The position numbers were made by a program, and so were the translations under genes. Shown here one piece after another: positions 8,000 through 15,358 of a stretch of DNA of 32,951 nucleotides (position 1 is the stretch's first letter; each line of letters begins with the position of its first letter). The notes beneath the pieces are model-generated. The model was not told the DNA's origin. It did no database searches and saw only the letters and a program-made list of their open reading frames with translations. This DNA comes from an uncultured Ruminococcus sp. GTDB taxonomy: Bacteria > Bacillota > Clostridia > Oscillospirales > Ruminococcaceae. The stretch lies in NCBI GenBank assembly GCA_910577575.1, contig CAJTOG010000015.1:1-32951 (forward strand). Direction: 5' to 3'.

Positions 8000-8605
8000 T
8001 TGCTTGATTTGGATTTCAATTTAAATGAACTCTGCGAAAAAAATAGTGAGGAGCTTGCTTTGATTGCCAGAACAGATAAAAAAGCAGCAGAAATTCTTGT
8101 GCTTCGCTGTCTGAAGACTGTATTTATCAAAGCTCAGATGATTTCAGCCGGAACAGAGGTTGATACTGATGATTTACAGCAAGAAGGACTTATGGGACTT
8201 CTGAAAGCAATTGCTTCTTTCAACGCTGACAGAGGATTTAAATTTTCTACCTTTGCAGAAGTTTGTATTATTAATCAGATGAGAACCTTTCTTGTAAAAT
8301 CAAGAAAAAATTTCATTTCATATGAAAGTATAGATGAGCTTTCCGGAGAAATTGCTACGGATTGGCGGACTCCTGAAAATATTTATATAACCAGAGAATT
8401 TTTTTCTGAGTTATGGTATGCTGCTGATAATCTTCTTTCAGAAAATGAATGTAAAATATTTAAATTATGTATCTGTGGGGAAAGCTACAGGGAAATTGCC
8501 GTAAAGTTTGGTATATCTGAAAAATCAGTTGATAATGCCATGCAGAGGGCAAGAAGAAAAATCCGCAGATATTTTAATAACATTGAAAATGGCCAGATAG
8601 CTTAA
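8000..8605 (+). CDS. sigH: RNA polymerase sigma factor, SigH-like
   Basis: Sigma-70 family protein of 201 residues. Region 2 includes DDLQQEGLMGLLKAI, followed by FAEVCI, a signature typical of SigH (Spo0H). Region 4 contains SYREIAVKFGISEKSVDNA followed by QRARRKI, closely resembling the SigH helix-turn-helix. In Bacilli and Clostridia SigH drives early sporulation and competence genes; other sporulation genes (gerW, spoIIP) occur in this window. The start is TTG at 8000, nine bases downstream of a GGGTGAGG ribosome site. The local context lacks the nusG/secE genes often found beside sigH, so another alternative sigma factor of the same subfamily is possible. Confidence 0.7.
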   Translation: MLDLDFNLNELCEKNSEELALIARTDKKAAEILVLRCLKTVFIKAQMISAGTEVDTDDLQQEGLMGLLKAIASFNADRGFKFSTFAEVCIINQMRTFLVKSRKNFISYESIDELSGEIATDWRTPENIYITREFFSELWYAADNLLSENECKIFKLCICGESYREIAVKFGISEKSVDNAMQRARRKIRRYFNNIENGQIA

Positions 8606-8668
8606 TCAAGAGCATTGTATATCGCAAGGTATTTCAAAGGTGCCGGTTCAACTCCGGTTCATGGTCCA
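8591..8668 (+). other. tRNA-like element (possible tRNA pseudogene) overlapping the sigH stop
   Basis: The 78-nt stretch has the order of a tRNA. GGCCAGA at 8591-8597 can pair with 8659-8666 if A8661 is bulged. It is followed by TA, then a D-arm-like stem GCTT/GAGC (8600-8603 with 8610-8613). A textbook T-arm, GCCGG-TTCAACT-CCGGT, lies at 8642-8658, and CCA ends at 8668. Against a working tRNA: the D-loop lacks GG, and no 5-bp anticodon stem with U33 can be drawn in 8614-8641, which is also too long. The 5' half lies inside the last codons of the sigma-factor gene. Confidence 0.35.
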
Positions 8669-8693
8669 AATAAAATAAGCGAGGTATTGTAAA

Positions 8694-8969
8694 ATGTACG
8701 AAGACAAGACATTAGTCTGCAAAGAATGTGGAAATGATTTCATTTTTACAGCAGGCGAACAGGAATTTTTTGCTGAGAAAGGACTCACAAATGAGCCTAA
8801 AAGATGCAAAAACTGTCGTGATTCAAGAAAAAATTCAGGCAGAGGTGAGCGTGTGATGTATACAGGCGTTTGTGCAACCTGCGGCAAGGAAGCTAAAGTT
8901 CCTTTTGAACCAAGAGACGGAAGACCTGTTTATTGCAGTGATTGTTATGCACGTCTTAATCAGGACTGA
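8694..8969 (+). CDS. Small double zinc-ribbon protein
   Basis: A 91-residue soluble protein made of two CxxC-pair modules. The N-terminal part has CKECGNDFIF, then EQEFFAEKGL and CKNCR, matching the probable zinc-ribbon family often found as a small stand-alone protein in Firmicutes. The C-terminal part has CATCGKEAKVPF and then YCSDCYARL, the CxxC-x(n)-CxxC module. All eight cysteines are present, so two zinc ions are expected. The role is unknown; nucleic-acid binding is plausible for such ribbons. The ribosome site GCGAGG precedes the ATG, and no promoter of its own is evident, so it may share the sigma-factor transcript. Confidence 0.75.
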   Translation: MYEDKTLVCKECGNDFIFTAGEQEFFAEKGLTNEPKRCKNCRDSRKNSGRGERVMYTGVCATCGKEAKVPFEPRDGRPVYCSDCYARLNQD

Positions 8970-9005
8970 AAACTGATTTAGTTTGTCAAAATGACGGTTA
9001 TTTGT

Positions 9006-9032
9006 CTTTTTCCCTGTTTTTCAGGGAAAAAG
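9006..9032. other. Perfect 11-bp inverted repeat between the zinc-ribbon and VOC genes
   Basis: CTTTTTCCCTG at 9006-9016 and CAGGGAAAAAG at 9022-9032 form a perfect stem with a five-T loop. The 3' flank is ATTTAATAATT rather than a true T tract, so it is at best a weak terminator. It could also act as a 3'-end stabiliser of the upstream mRNA. Confidence 0.5.
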
Positions 9033-9111
9033 ATTTAATAATTAAAATCTGTACTGAAAAGTATTGCAGATTTTATTAAAAAAATCAGTATTTTTATAGG
9101 TGATTATAATG

Positions 9112-9492
9112 ATGATTGACCATATAGCAATGTATGTAAATGAACTTGAAAAAAACAGGGATTTTTTTATAAAATATTTTAATGCTGTTTCAAATGATGG
9201 ATATTATAATAAAAAAACAGGTTTCCGTTCATTTTTATTGACATTTGATGATGGTGCAAAGCTTGAAATTATGAATCATCCTGAACAGCAGGACTTTGTG
9301 AAGAACATTAGGCAAACAGGATATATTCATATTGCATTCAGTGTTGGCTCAAAAGAAAAGGTCAATGAACTGACAGAAATGCTTAAAAATAATGGATATG
9401 AGATATTAAGCGGTCCGAGAACAACCGGTGATGGATATTATGAAAGCTGTATTGTGGCAATGGAAGGAAATCAAATAGAAATTACAGTATAA
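9112..9492 (+). CDS. VOC-superfamily (glyoxalase/dioxygenase fold) protein
   Basis: About 127 residues with the beta-alpha-beta-beta-beta pattern of the vicinal oxygen chelate fold. The first module begins MIDHIAMYV with a metal-type His at residue 3. A second conserved region, TGYIHIAFSV, has another His, and the C-terminus YYESCIVAMEGNQIEIT supplies the usual final Glu in NQIEI. These three positions match metal ligands of glyoxalase-I-like proteins. The substrate cannot be read from sequence. The start is placed at ATG 9112, after AGGTGA at 9098-9103; ATG 9109 would add one Met and is also possible. Confidence 0.75.
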   Translation: MIDHIAMYVNELEKNRDFFIKYFNAVSNDGYYNKKTGFRSFLLTFDDGAKLEIMNHPEQQDFVKNIRQTGYIHIAFSVGSKEKVNELTEMLKNNGYEILSGPRTTGDGYYESCIVAMEGNQIEITV

Positions 9493-9530
9493 TTGTTTTT
9501 TCATATTCCTAAAGAATTTAATTAAATATG

Positions 9531-9559
9531 GCAGATAAAGGGTAATTCCCTGAATCTGC
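9531..9559 (+). other. Structured hairpin in the leader of the DUF1858 gene
   Basis: GCAGAT/ATCTGC form the outer stem, AGGG/CCCT the inner stem, and an AA/GA symmetric internal loop separates them below a five-base loop. No T tract follows, and the DUF1858 start lies 28 nt downstream. It could be a leader element or the processed end of the VOC mRNA. Confidence 0.45.
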
Positions 9560-9587
9560 ATCAACCAATCGAAAGGAAGTTAACATT

Positions 9588-9791
9588 ATGGAAATTAATA
9601 AAAATACTATTATCGGCGATATTCTTGACGCTGATTTTGAAGTTGCACCCTATTTTCTTGAAATGGGTATGCATTGTCTCGGCTGTCCTGCATCAAGGGG
9701 CGAATCAATTGAGGAGGCTTGTGCGGTACATGGCACAGACCCTGATGAGCTTGTTGCAAAGCTGAATGAACACTTTGCTAAGAAAGCGTAA
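9588..9791 (+). CDS. DUF1858 domain protein (hybrid-cluster-associated redox disulfide type)
   Basis: A 67-residue protein matching the DUF1858 pattern throughout: an N-terminal strand with NTIIGDIL, then EVAPYFLEMGMHCLGCPAS, with the CxxC pair at about residues 30-33, and a C-terminal helix. Families with this domain occur beside redox and iron-sulfur enzymes and are proposed to carry a redox-active disulfide. That role is family knowledge and has not been shown for this protein. A GAAAGGAAG ribosome site precedes the ATG. Confidence 0.8.
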   Translation: MEINKNTIIGDILDADFEVAPYFLEMGMHCLGCPASRGESIEEACAVHGTDPDELVAKLNEHFAKKA

Positions 9792-9801
9792 GCAAATCTA
9801 T

Positions 9802-9833
9802 GGCGTACTGATTTTCGGTACGCCTGAATTTTT
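9802..9833 (+). terminator. Probable intrinsic terminator after the DUF1858 gene
   Basis: GGCGTAC at 9802-9808 pairs with GTACGCC at 9818-9824, and TGAATTTTT follows. The T tract is short and starts four bases after the stem, so termination may be partial. The trmK start is only 16 nt further on. Confidence 0.55.
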
Positions 9834-9848
9834 AACTGGGAGAGAAAT

Positions 9849-11330
9849 ATGCTTGATAAAAGATTGAAATTATGTGCTGAATTTGTAAGCGGCAAAGGTG
9901 TAGTATGCGATGTAGGTACAGACCACGCATATCTTGCGGTTGAATTGATAAAATCAGGAAAGTGCGGAAAGGTTATTGCATCTGACGTAAAGGAAGGACC
10001 ATTGAAAGCAGCACGTAAAAATGTCGAAAGATATGGAGTTTCTGATAAAGTTGAGCTTGTTCTGTCGGACGGACTTGAAAATATTAATCTTAACGGAGTA
10101 ACGGACATAGTTGTTGCGGGCATGGGCGGAGAAACCATTGTTAACATACTTGAAGATTATTTTTACGAAAATTGTTTAGAAGGTATTCAGTTGATTTTAC
10201 AGCCTATGAGCAAGCCGGAGATGCTCAGGGAGTTTCTTTATAATCTGGGTTATATGAATATTTCTGAAAGGGCTGTTGAGGACAGCGACAGAATTTATAC
10301 TGTTATCTGTGTCAAAACAAGCAATTATCAGCCTTGTCAGCTTACAGAATATGAATCTGTTGCAGGTTTTTTTGATGAAGATGATGAAACAGGCAAAAGA
10401 TACCGTCAGAAAAAAGCTGAAAAATTCGCAAAAATAAGCGAATCACTTGAAAAAGCAGGAAAAACTGACGAAGCTGTTCATTATCGGGCAATGAGCAGGC
10501 GACTTGCTGAGGGTGTTAAGACTGAAAGTATTTATGATATATATGAATTTCTTGACAGAAAATATTCGTTTTCATTGCAGGAAAAATGGGATAATTCCGG
10601 TCTGCTCGTAGAAAATACAAGTATGATGTGCAGAAAAATCCTGCTGACGCTTGATATAACAGATTCGACTGTTGACGAGGCAAAACGAAAGGGTGCAGAG
10701 CTTATAATTTCGCATCATCCTGTAATTTTCAATCCTCTGAAAAAAATTGAAAATTCAAGTCCAGTTTTTGAACTTATAAAGAATGATATTTCGGCAATCT
10801 GTATGCATACGAATCTCGATATTGCGGAAGGCGGAACGAACAGTGTAATAGTTGAAAAAATTATACAAAAATGCGGAAAATTAAAAAATACTGAATATCT
10901 GGAAGATTTGGGTAACGGCACAGGTTTGGGATACGTTATTGAGCTTGAAAATAATATTGCTATCCGAGAATTTGTTGAAACTTTAAAGGATATTTTCGGA
11001 CTTGAAAATATAAGAATGAGTAAAACATATAAAAAATTTGTATCAAGAATTGCAATTTGTTCAGGTTCAGGTGGTTCGCTTTTAAGACTTGCAATTGAAA
11101 AACGGTGCGATGCATTTGTTACGGGCGATGTAAAACATGATGTCTGGATTGACGCAAATAACAACAGTTTTACTGTTTTTGACTGTGGTCATTTCCATAC
11201 TGAAAATATTGTGCTGTGGGAGCTCCGCAGAGTACTTGAGAAAAAATTTCCATTGCTTGATATTGAAATTTCTGAAAATTCAACTGTTCCGTTTATAAAT
11301 CCTGATATATATTTCCGAGGTGAAGAATGA
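9849..11330 (+). CDS. Fusion protein: TrmK tRNA (adenine22-N1) methyltransferase + Nif3/YqfO-like domain
   Basis: Residues 1 to about 222 are TrmK, which methylates N1 of A22 in tRNA. The SAM-binding motif VCDVGTDHAYLA and the later VAGMGGETIVNIL are present. Residues about 226-493 are a Nif3-like (NIF3/YqfO) domain beginning SIYDIYEFLDRK. Its dinuclear-metal ligands are ISHHP (His289, His290), MHTNLD (His320, Asp324) and CGHFHTEN near the C-terminus. In B. subtilis, trmK and yqfO are separate adjacent genes. Here one uninterrupted frame covers both, and the junction near 10520 has no stop, ribosome site or start. The Nif3 part is about the length of the short form, without the full CutA-like insertion. 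A GGGAGA site precedes the ATG, and rlmA overlaps the stop by four bases. Confidence 0.88.
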   Translation: MLDKRLKLCAEFVSGKGVVCDVGTDHAYLAVELIKSGKCGKVIASDVKEGPLKAARKNVERYGVSDKVELVLSDGLENINLNGVTDIVVAGMGGETIVNILEDYFYENCLEGIQLILQPMSKPEMLREFLYNLGYMNISERAVEDSDRIYTVICVKTSNYQPCQLTEYESVAGFFDEDDETGKRYRQKKAEKFAKISESLEKAGKTDEAVHYRAMSRRLAEGVKTESIYDIYEFLDRKYSFSLQEKWDNSGLLVENTSMMCRKILLTLDITDSTVDEAKRKGAELIISHHPVIFNPLKKIENSSPVFELIKNDISAICMHTNLDIAEGGTNSVIVEKIIQKCGKLKNTEYLEDLGNGTGLGYVIELENNIAIREFVETLKDIFGLENIRMSKTYKKFVSRIAICSGSGGSLLRLAIEKRCDAFVTGDVKHDVWIDANNNSFTVFDCGHFHTENIVLWELRRVLEKKFPLLDIEISENSTVPFINPDIYFRGEE

Positions 11331-12142
11331 GTATATTTATTTGTCCGGTATGTAGAGAAAAGATTAATATATCCGGAAAAAGTTATGCTTGCCCGAAAAA
11401 CCACAACTTTGATATTTCAAAGAACGGTTATGTAAATCTTCTGCTTTCAAAACATGGTACAGTTCACGGTGACAACAAGCTTATGATTCGTGCGAGACGT
11501 GATTTTCTTGAAAAGGGATATTATGAGTCATTGTGTGAATCTGTATGCAGGACAGTTTCGGAATATACTCAAAGTGGCAATATATTGCTTGATGCAGGCT
11601 GTGGCGAGGGATATTATACTTCTGCCATTAAAGCGATGTTTGACCGTTCGGATATTTCAGTTGATATGTATGGTATAGATATATCAAAGTATGCAGTTGA
11701 AATGGCAGCTAAGCGTAAAACTGATATAAGTTTTGCGGTAGCGAGTGTATTTCATATTCCTATACAGTCGGGAAGCTGTGATATTTTACTGACAATGTTT
11801 GCACCATATTGCGGAGAAGAATATCATCGTGTGTTGAAAAGCGGCGGTTATATGATTATGGCTATACCATCTGAAAATCATCTGTGGGAGTTTAAAAAGG
11901 CAGTTTATGATATACCTTATAAAAATGAAGTAAAGCCCTATAAGCTGGATGGTTTCTTACATATAGATACTGAAAGAATAAATTTTACTGTTAAAGCAGA
12001 AAATAAAACTGATATTCAGAATCTTTTTTCCATGACTCCTTATTATTACAGAACCGGAAGAACTGAACAAGAACGGCTGAATAAACTTGAATACCTTGAA
12101 ACAGAGGCGGATTTTGAAATTTTAATCTATAAAAAAATTTAG
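11327..12142 (+). CDS. rlmA: 23S rRNA (guanine-N1)-methyltransferase, RlmA family
   Basis: A 271-residue SAM-dependent methyltransferase. The N-terminal zinc finger has Cys6, Cys9, Cys22 and His26 (CPVC then CPKNH), followed by GDNKLMIRARRDFLEKGYY, a signature of the RlmA(I)/RlmA(II) family acting on G745 or G748 in 23S rRNA helix 35. The SAM motif is LLDAGCGEGYYTS. RlmA(II)-type enzymes in Gram-positives affect tylosin resistance. I cannot decide between G745 and G748 from sequence alone, although a Gram-positive host favours G748. The ATG overlaps the preceding stop (ATGA), implying translational coupling. Confidence 0.85.
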   Translation: MSIFICPVCREKINISGKSYACPKNHNFDISKNGYVNLLLSKHGTVHGDNKLMIRARRDFLEKGYYESLCESVCRTVSEYTQSGNILLDAGCGEGYYTSAIKAMFDRSDISVDMYGIDISKYAVEMAAKRKTDISFAVASVFHIPIQSGSCDILLTMFAPYCGEEYHRVLKSGGYMIMAIPSENHLWEFKKAVYDIPYKNEVKPYKLDGFLHIDTERINFTVKAENKTDIQNLFSMTPYYYRTGRTEQERLNKLEYLETEADFEILIYKKI

Positions 12143-12157
12143 TAAAGGACTGATTTT

Positions 12158-13909
12158 ATGGCTCTGGACGGAGCGTTTTTATATGCAGTAAAAAATGAAC
12201 TTATGTCTCTTATCGGTGGACGTGTTGAAAAAATATTCCAGCCATCACGGGAAGAAATTATCATTTCAATCCGTACAAGAAAGGGCAGTAAAAAACTTTA
12301 TATTTCAACAAATGCAGGAAGTGCAAGAGTGCACATAACTCAGAAACAGCCAGATAATCCGCAAGTTCCGCCAATGTTCTGTATGCTTATGAGAAAAAAG
12401 TTGGGTAATGGTAAACTTACGGGCATACGTCAGGACGGACTGGAAAGAATATTGTTTCTTGATTTTGAGTGCGTGAACGAATTAGGTGACATTGTGACTG
12501 TTACACTTGCCTGTGAAATTATGGGACGCTGTTCAAATCTTATTATAATAAATAATGAGGGAAAGATAATTGACAGTATCAAGCGTGTTGATGAGGAAAT
12601 GTCAAGGGAAAGAATGGTTCTTCCGGGAATGAAATATACACTTCCGCCACGTGATAATCGCCTGAATTTTATTGATGCAACTCCTGATGAAATTATCAAT
12701 AAACTCCGTGAATCAGGTCAAGCAGAACTTTCAAAAGCTCTGATACGTGTTTTTGAGGGAATATCTCCGATTCTTGCAAGGGAATGGACATTTTTTGCAG
12801 GCAGGGGTAATTATCTTCAGAGTAATACCATTAAGGATGACCAGCTTGACAGGCTTATTTTCATAATAAAGAAAACACGTGAACAACTTTTGTCAGGAGA
12901 ATGTTGTTTTTCATCGGCAAGTACAAAAGAAGGATTGTTAAAAGACTTTTCTTTTATAAGGCTGAATCAGTTCGGAAATATGATGTATACAAAAGAACTT
13001 TCAACAGCATCTGAACTTCTGGATTACTTTTATTATGAGAGAGACAGGGCTGTGCGAACTAAACAGCGTGCAAACGACCTTTTCAAGCTGTTGATTAACC
13101 TTGCAGAGCGTACCGAAAGACGTATTGCAGTACAGAAGCAGGAGCTTATTCAGTGTGCTGAAAAGGATTACTATAAGCTTTGCGGAGACCTGATTTCTGC
13201 AAATATGTATTGTATAAAAAAAGGTGATTCGTCGGTTACTGTCAGTAATTTTTATGAGGAGAGCAATCCGGAAATTACCATTGAGCTTGATATACGCAGG
13301 ACGCCTTCACAGAATGCACAATATTATTACAATGAGTATAAAAAATGTGTGACTGCTGAGGAAAAATTGGCAGTACAGATTAAAAAGGGTGAAGAAGAAT
13401 TACAGTATATTGACAGTGTTTTTGATGCTCTTACCCGTGCAGATTCTGAAAATGATATAATTCAGTTAAGAATTGAACTACGTGAACAAGGATATATAAA
13501 ATCAGGAAACAGCAAGACCAAACCTCCGAAGGCTCTTCCTCCATTGGAATATAAATCAAGCGATGGCTATACAATTCTTGTTGGAAGAAATAATCATCAG
13601 AATGACCAGCTTACTTTGAAATTTGCTGAAAAATCTGATATATGGCTTCATACACAGAATATAACCGGTTCTCATGTTCTTATAGTGACTGATGGTGAAA
13701 CGCCTCCTGACAGAACTATTGAGGAAGCAGCAATAATTGCAGCATTCAACAGTAAGGGGCGTAATTCAAATCTTGTGCCAGTTGATTATTGTCTTGCAAG
13801 ATATGTAAAAAAACCGTCAGGTGCAAAACCGGGGAAAGTTATTTTTACTAACTATAAAACTGCATTTGTCAAGCCTAATGAAGAACTCGAAAATAAACTG
13901 AGGGTATAA
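12158..13909 (+). CDS. rqcH: Ribosome quality-control factor RqcH (NFACT / Rqc2 family)
   Basis: A 583-residue NFACT protein, the bacterial Rqc2/NEMF homologue that binds stalled 50S subunits and recruits tRNA-Ala to add C-terminal alanine tails. NFACT-N starts MALDGAFLYAVKNEL. A long helical coiled-coil arm spans about residues 280-440, and the NFACT-R domain includes GRNNHQNDQLTLKFA and then DIWLHTQNITGSH near residues 485-505. At the Asp-Arg pair required for tailing in B. subtilis RqcH, this protein has Glu96-Arg97 (QDGLERIL). The pair is conservative and probably functional, but noted. Older annotations call this family fibronectin-binding protein. It sits 15 bp after rlmA and 1 bp before the glycosylase gene. 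Confidence 0.92.
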   Translation: MALDGAFLYAVKNELMSLIGGRVEKIFQPSREEIIISIRTRKGSKKLYISTNAGSARVHITQKQPDNPQVPPMFCMLMRKKLGNGKLTGIRQDGLERILFLDFECVNELGDIVTVTLACEIMGRCSNLIIINNEGKIIDSIKRVDEEMSRERMVLPGMKYTLPPRDNRLNFIDATPDEIINKLRESGQAELSKALIRVFEGISPILAREWTFFAGRGNYLQSNTIKDDQLDRLIFIIKKTREQLLSGECCFSSASTKEGLLKDFSFIRLNQFGNMMYTKELSTASELLDYFYYERDRAVRTKQRANDLFKLLINLAERTERRIAVQKQELIQCAEKDYYKLCGDLISANMYCIKKGDSSVTVSNFYEESNPEITIELDIRRTPSQNAQYYYNEYKKCVTAEEKLAVQIKKGEEELQYIDSVFDALTRADSENDIIQLRIELREQGYIKSGNSKTKPPKALPPLEYKSSDGYTILVGRNNHQNDQLTLKFAEKSDIWLHTQNITGSHVLIVTDGETPPDRTIEEAAIIAAFNSKGRNSNLVPVDYCLARYVKKPSGAKPGKVIFTNYKTAFVKPNEELENKLRV

Positions 13910-13910
13910 T

Positions 13911-14429
13911 ATGAATAAAATATTAACAGAAGATTTTTTCAATCGTGATGTACTTGAAGTAGCTCCGGAGCTTGTCGGCAAGATTATTGTCCGTCGGCTT
14001 GATGATGGTACTGTTCTGCGTGAACGGATTTCTGAAACAGAGGCATATCGTGGAGTGGAAGATAAAGCCTGTCACGCTTCAAAAGGAAGAACAAAGCGTA
14101 CAGCGATTCTTTACGGTGAAAGCGGAGTGATTTATGTATATCTCTGCTATGGTATACATTGGCTTATGAATATAATTACAGGCGAAAGGGAACAGCCTCA
14201 GGGAGTGCTTATCAGGTGCGGAGAAATTCATAATGGACCTGCAAAGCTTACAAAATATATGCAGATTGACGGCAGTTTCAATGGTGAAAAAATCTGTGAA
14301 AATGATAAAATTCGGATTGAAGACGATGGGTTTAGACCAAAAGTAAAGAAAGCTCCAAGAGTCGGGATTGATTATGCAGGCGAATACTGGCGTGATATTG
14401 AGTGGCGGTATATAGCTGAAGAGGAGTGA
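13911..14429 (+). CDS. 3-methyladenine DNA glycosylase (AAG/MPG family)
   Basis: A 172-residue alkyladenine DNA glycosylase of the human AAG type, which excises alkylated purines such as 3-methyladenine. Conserved blocks are visible: ETEAYRGVEDKACHASKGRT, including the catalytic Glu and DNA-contact Tyr region, then YVYLCYGIHWLMNI, and GPAKLTKYM near the C-terminus. It is slightly short for the family but has all core motifs. The start follows the rqcH stop almost directly, so it is likely translated from the same message. Confidence 0.9.
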   Translation: MNKILTEDFFNRDVLEVAPELVGKIIVRRLDDGTVLRERISETEAYRGVEDKACHASKGRTKRTAILYGESGVIYVYLCYGIHWLMNIITGEREQPQGVLIRCGEIHNGPAKLTKYMQIDGSFNGEKICENDKIRIEDDGFRPKVKKAPRVGIDYAGEYWRDIEWRYIAEEE

Positions 14430-14433
14430 TTAT

Positions 14434-15201
14434 TTGAATATAATTTCTGTCGGCTGGAACTGTATTTATAACAGTGAATACAATTGTACTTTCAAATCTG
14501 AAAGCGGTGTTTATTTTTTTTTAATATCACACAGCAGAATATGTATTAACGGCAGAACAATGCCGGAAAACACTCTTATAATATATGACAGTAATACCAA
14601 CATCAATTATTCGTCAGATGATGATTTTCTTGTATGTGACTGGATTTTATTTGAGGCAGAAGGTGATACGGATTTTCCTGATATTTCTGAAATTGGTTTC
14701 AATATTCCTGTTCTTTATTCTGACACAAGATTTATAAGTGAAATTATCAGAAATATCACATCTGAATTTTATTCCGCAAACGGCAGACGAATAAAGATGC
14801 TTGATTTCATGATGAAAACTCTGATTATGAAAGTGGCTGAAAACTTTACCCGCAGAGATAATATTCAGTCATCGGCTGAACATTATTACAATTCGCTTAT
14901 GGAATTAAGGGAAAAAATTTATCGTAATCCACAGATGAAATGGAATGTTGATGCTATGGCATCGGATGTTAATATGTCACGTTCATATTTTCAGCACATT
15001 TACCGTGAGATTTTCGGAGTTTCATGTATGACTGATGTAATAAACGGAAAAATTGAGAAAGCCAAAGAAATATTGAGTGAAACAGGCTGTACGGTTTCGC
15101 AGGTTGCAGCAATGTGTGGATATGACAACGAGGAACATTTTATGAGACAATTCAAGAAGATAGTGGGAGTTACTCCGACAGGTTACAGAAAGAAGGGATA
15201 A
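14434..15201 (+). CDS. AraC-family transcriptional regulator
   Basis: 255 residues. The N-terminal 140 form a beta-rich, cupin-like sensing half (EYNCTFKSESGVYFFLISHS and following). The last 100 residues carry the two helix-turn-helix motifs of the AraC/XylS family: WNVDAMASDVNMSRSYFQHI, then CTVSQVAAMCGYDNEEHFMR ending in KKIVGVTPTGYR. The start is TTG at 14434, with GAGGAG seven bases upstream. The ligand is unknown. It is the last gene of the trmK-rlmA-rqcH-mpg run and sits just upstream of the separately promoted pnuC, which makes pnuC a possible but unproven target. Confidence 0.85.
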   Translation: MNIISVGWNCIYNSEYNCTFKSESGVYFFLISHSRICINGRTMPENTLIIYDSNTNINYSSDDDFLVCDWILFEAEGDTDFPDISEIGFNIPVLYSDTRFISEIIRNITSEFYSANGRRIKMLDFMMKTLIMKVAENFTRRDNIQSSAEHYYNSLMELREKIYRNPQMKWNVDAMASDVNMSRSYFQHIYREIFGVSCMTDVINGKIEKAKEILSETGCTVSQVAAMCGYDNEEHFMRQFKKIVGVTPTGYRKKG

Positions 15202-15218
15202 TTTTTTTAGCTGAAATA

Positions 15219-15247
15219 TTGACTTTTTTATTATTTTATGATATAAT
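15219..15247 (+). promoter_or_regulatory. SigA-type promoter for the pnuC leader
   Basis: TTGACT at 15219-15224 and TATAAT at 15242-15247 are spaced by 17 bp. The predicted transcription start near 15254 leaves a leader of about 105 nt before the pnuC ATG. Confidence 0.82.
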
Positions 15248-15253
15248 AACTTT

Positions 15254-15346
15254 ATAAATTAAATAATCTGCCACCGGGTAGAAGACGAAAAGCATTCGTT
15301 ACACATCATTAGGTCTTTGAAGATGTGCAATGAATGCTTATTTTTT
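15254..15346 (+). ncRNA. Structured leader of pnuC with terminator-like hairpin; riboswitch candidate
   Basis: A small hairpin CTGCC-ACCG-GGTAG occupies 15268-15281. A long stem pairs 15290-15307 with 15322-15339: AAGCATTC with GAATGCTT, then GTT with AAT, one mismatch, then CACATC with GATGTG. It encloses a 14-nt loop and is followed by ATTTTTT at 15340-15346, like an intrinsic terminator. AAGAC at 15282-15286 can pair with GTCTT inside the loop at 15313-15317, giving a pseudoknot. PnuC transports nicotinamide riboside or a related vitamin, and NAD-sensing leaders are known for pnuC genes. I do not recognise the class here, so ligand and mechanism are inference. Confidence 0.5.
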
Positions 15347-15358
15347 GGAGGTACTTTC

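Noticed and set aside
9650..10147. 165-residue leftward open frame over DUF1858 and trmK
   Set aside because: It spans two real rightward genes and a terminator; no domain is visible.
15317..15358. Upstream TTG start extending pnuC by 14 residues
   Set aside because: It lies inside the leader hairpin, has no ribosome site, and the extra residues are unlike PnuC. The ATG at 15359 has GGAGG.
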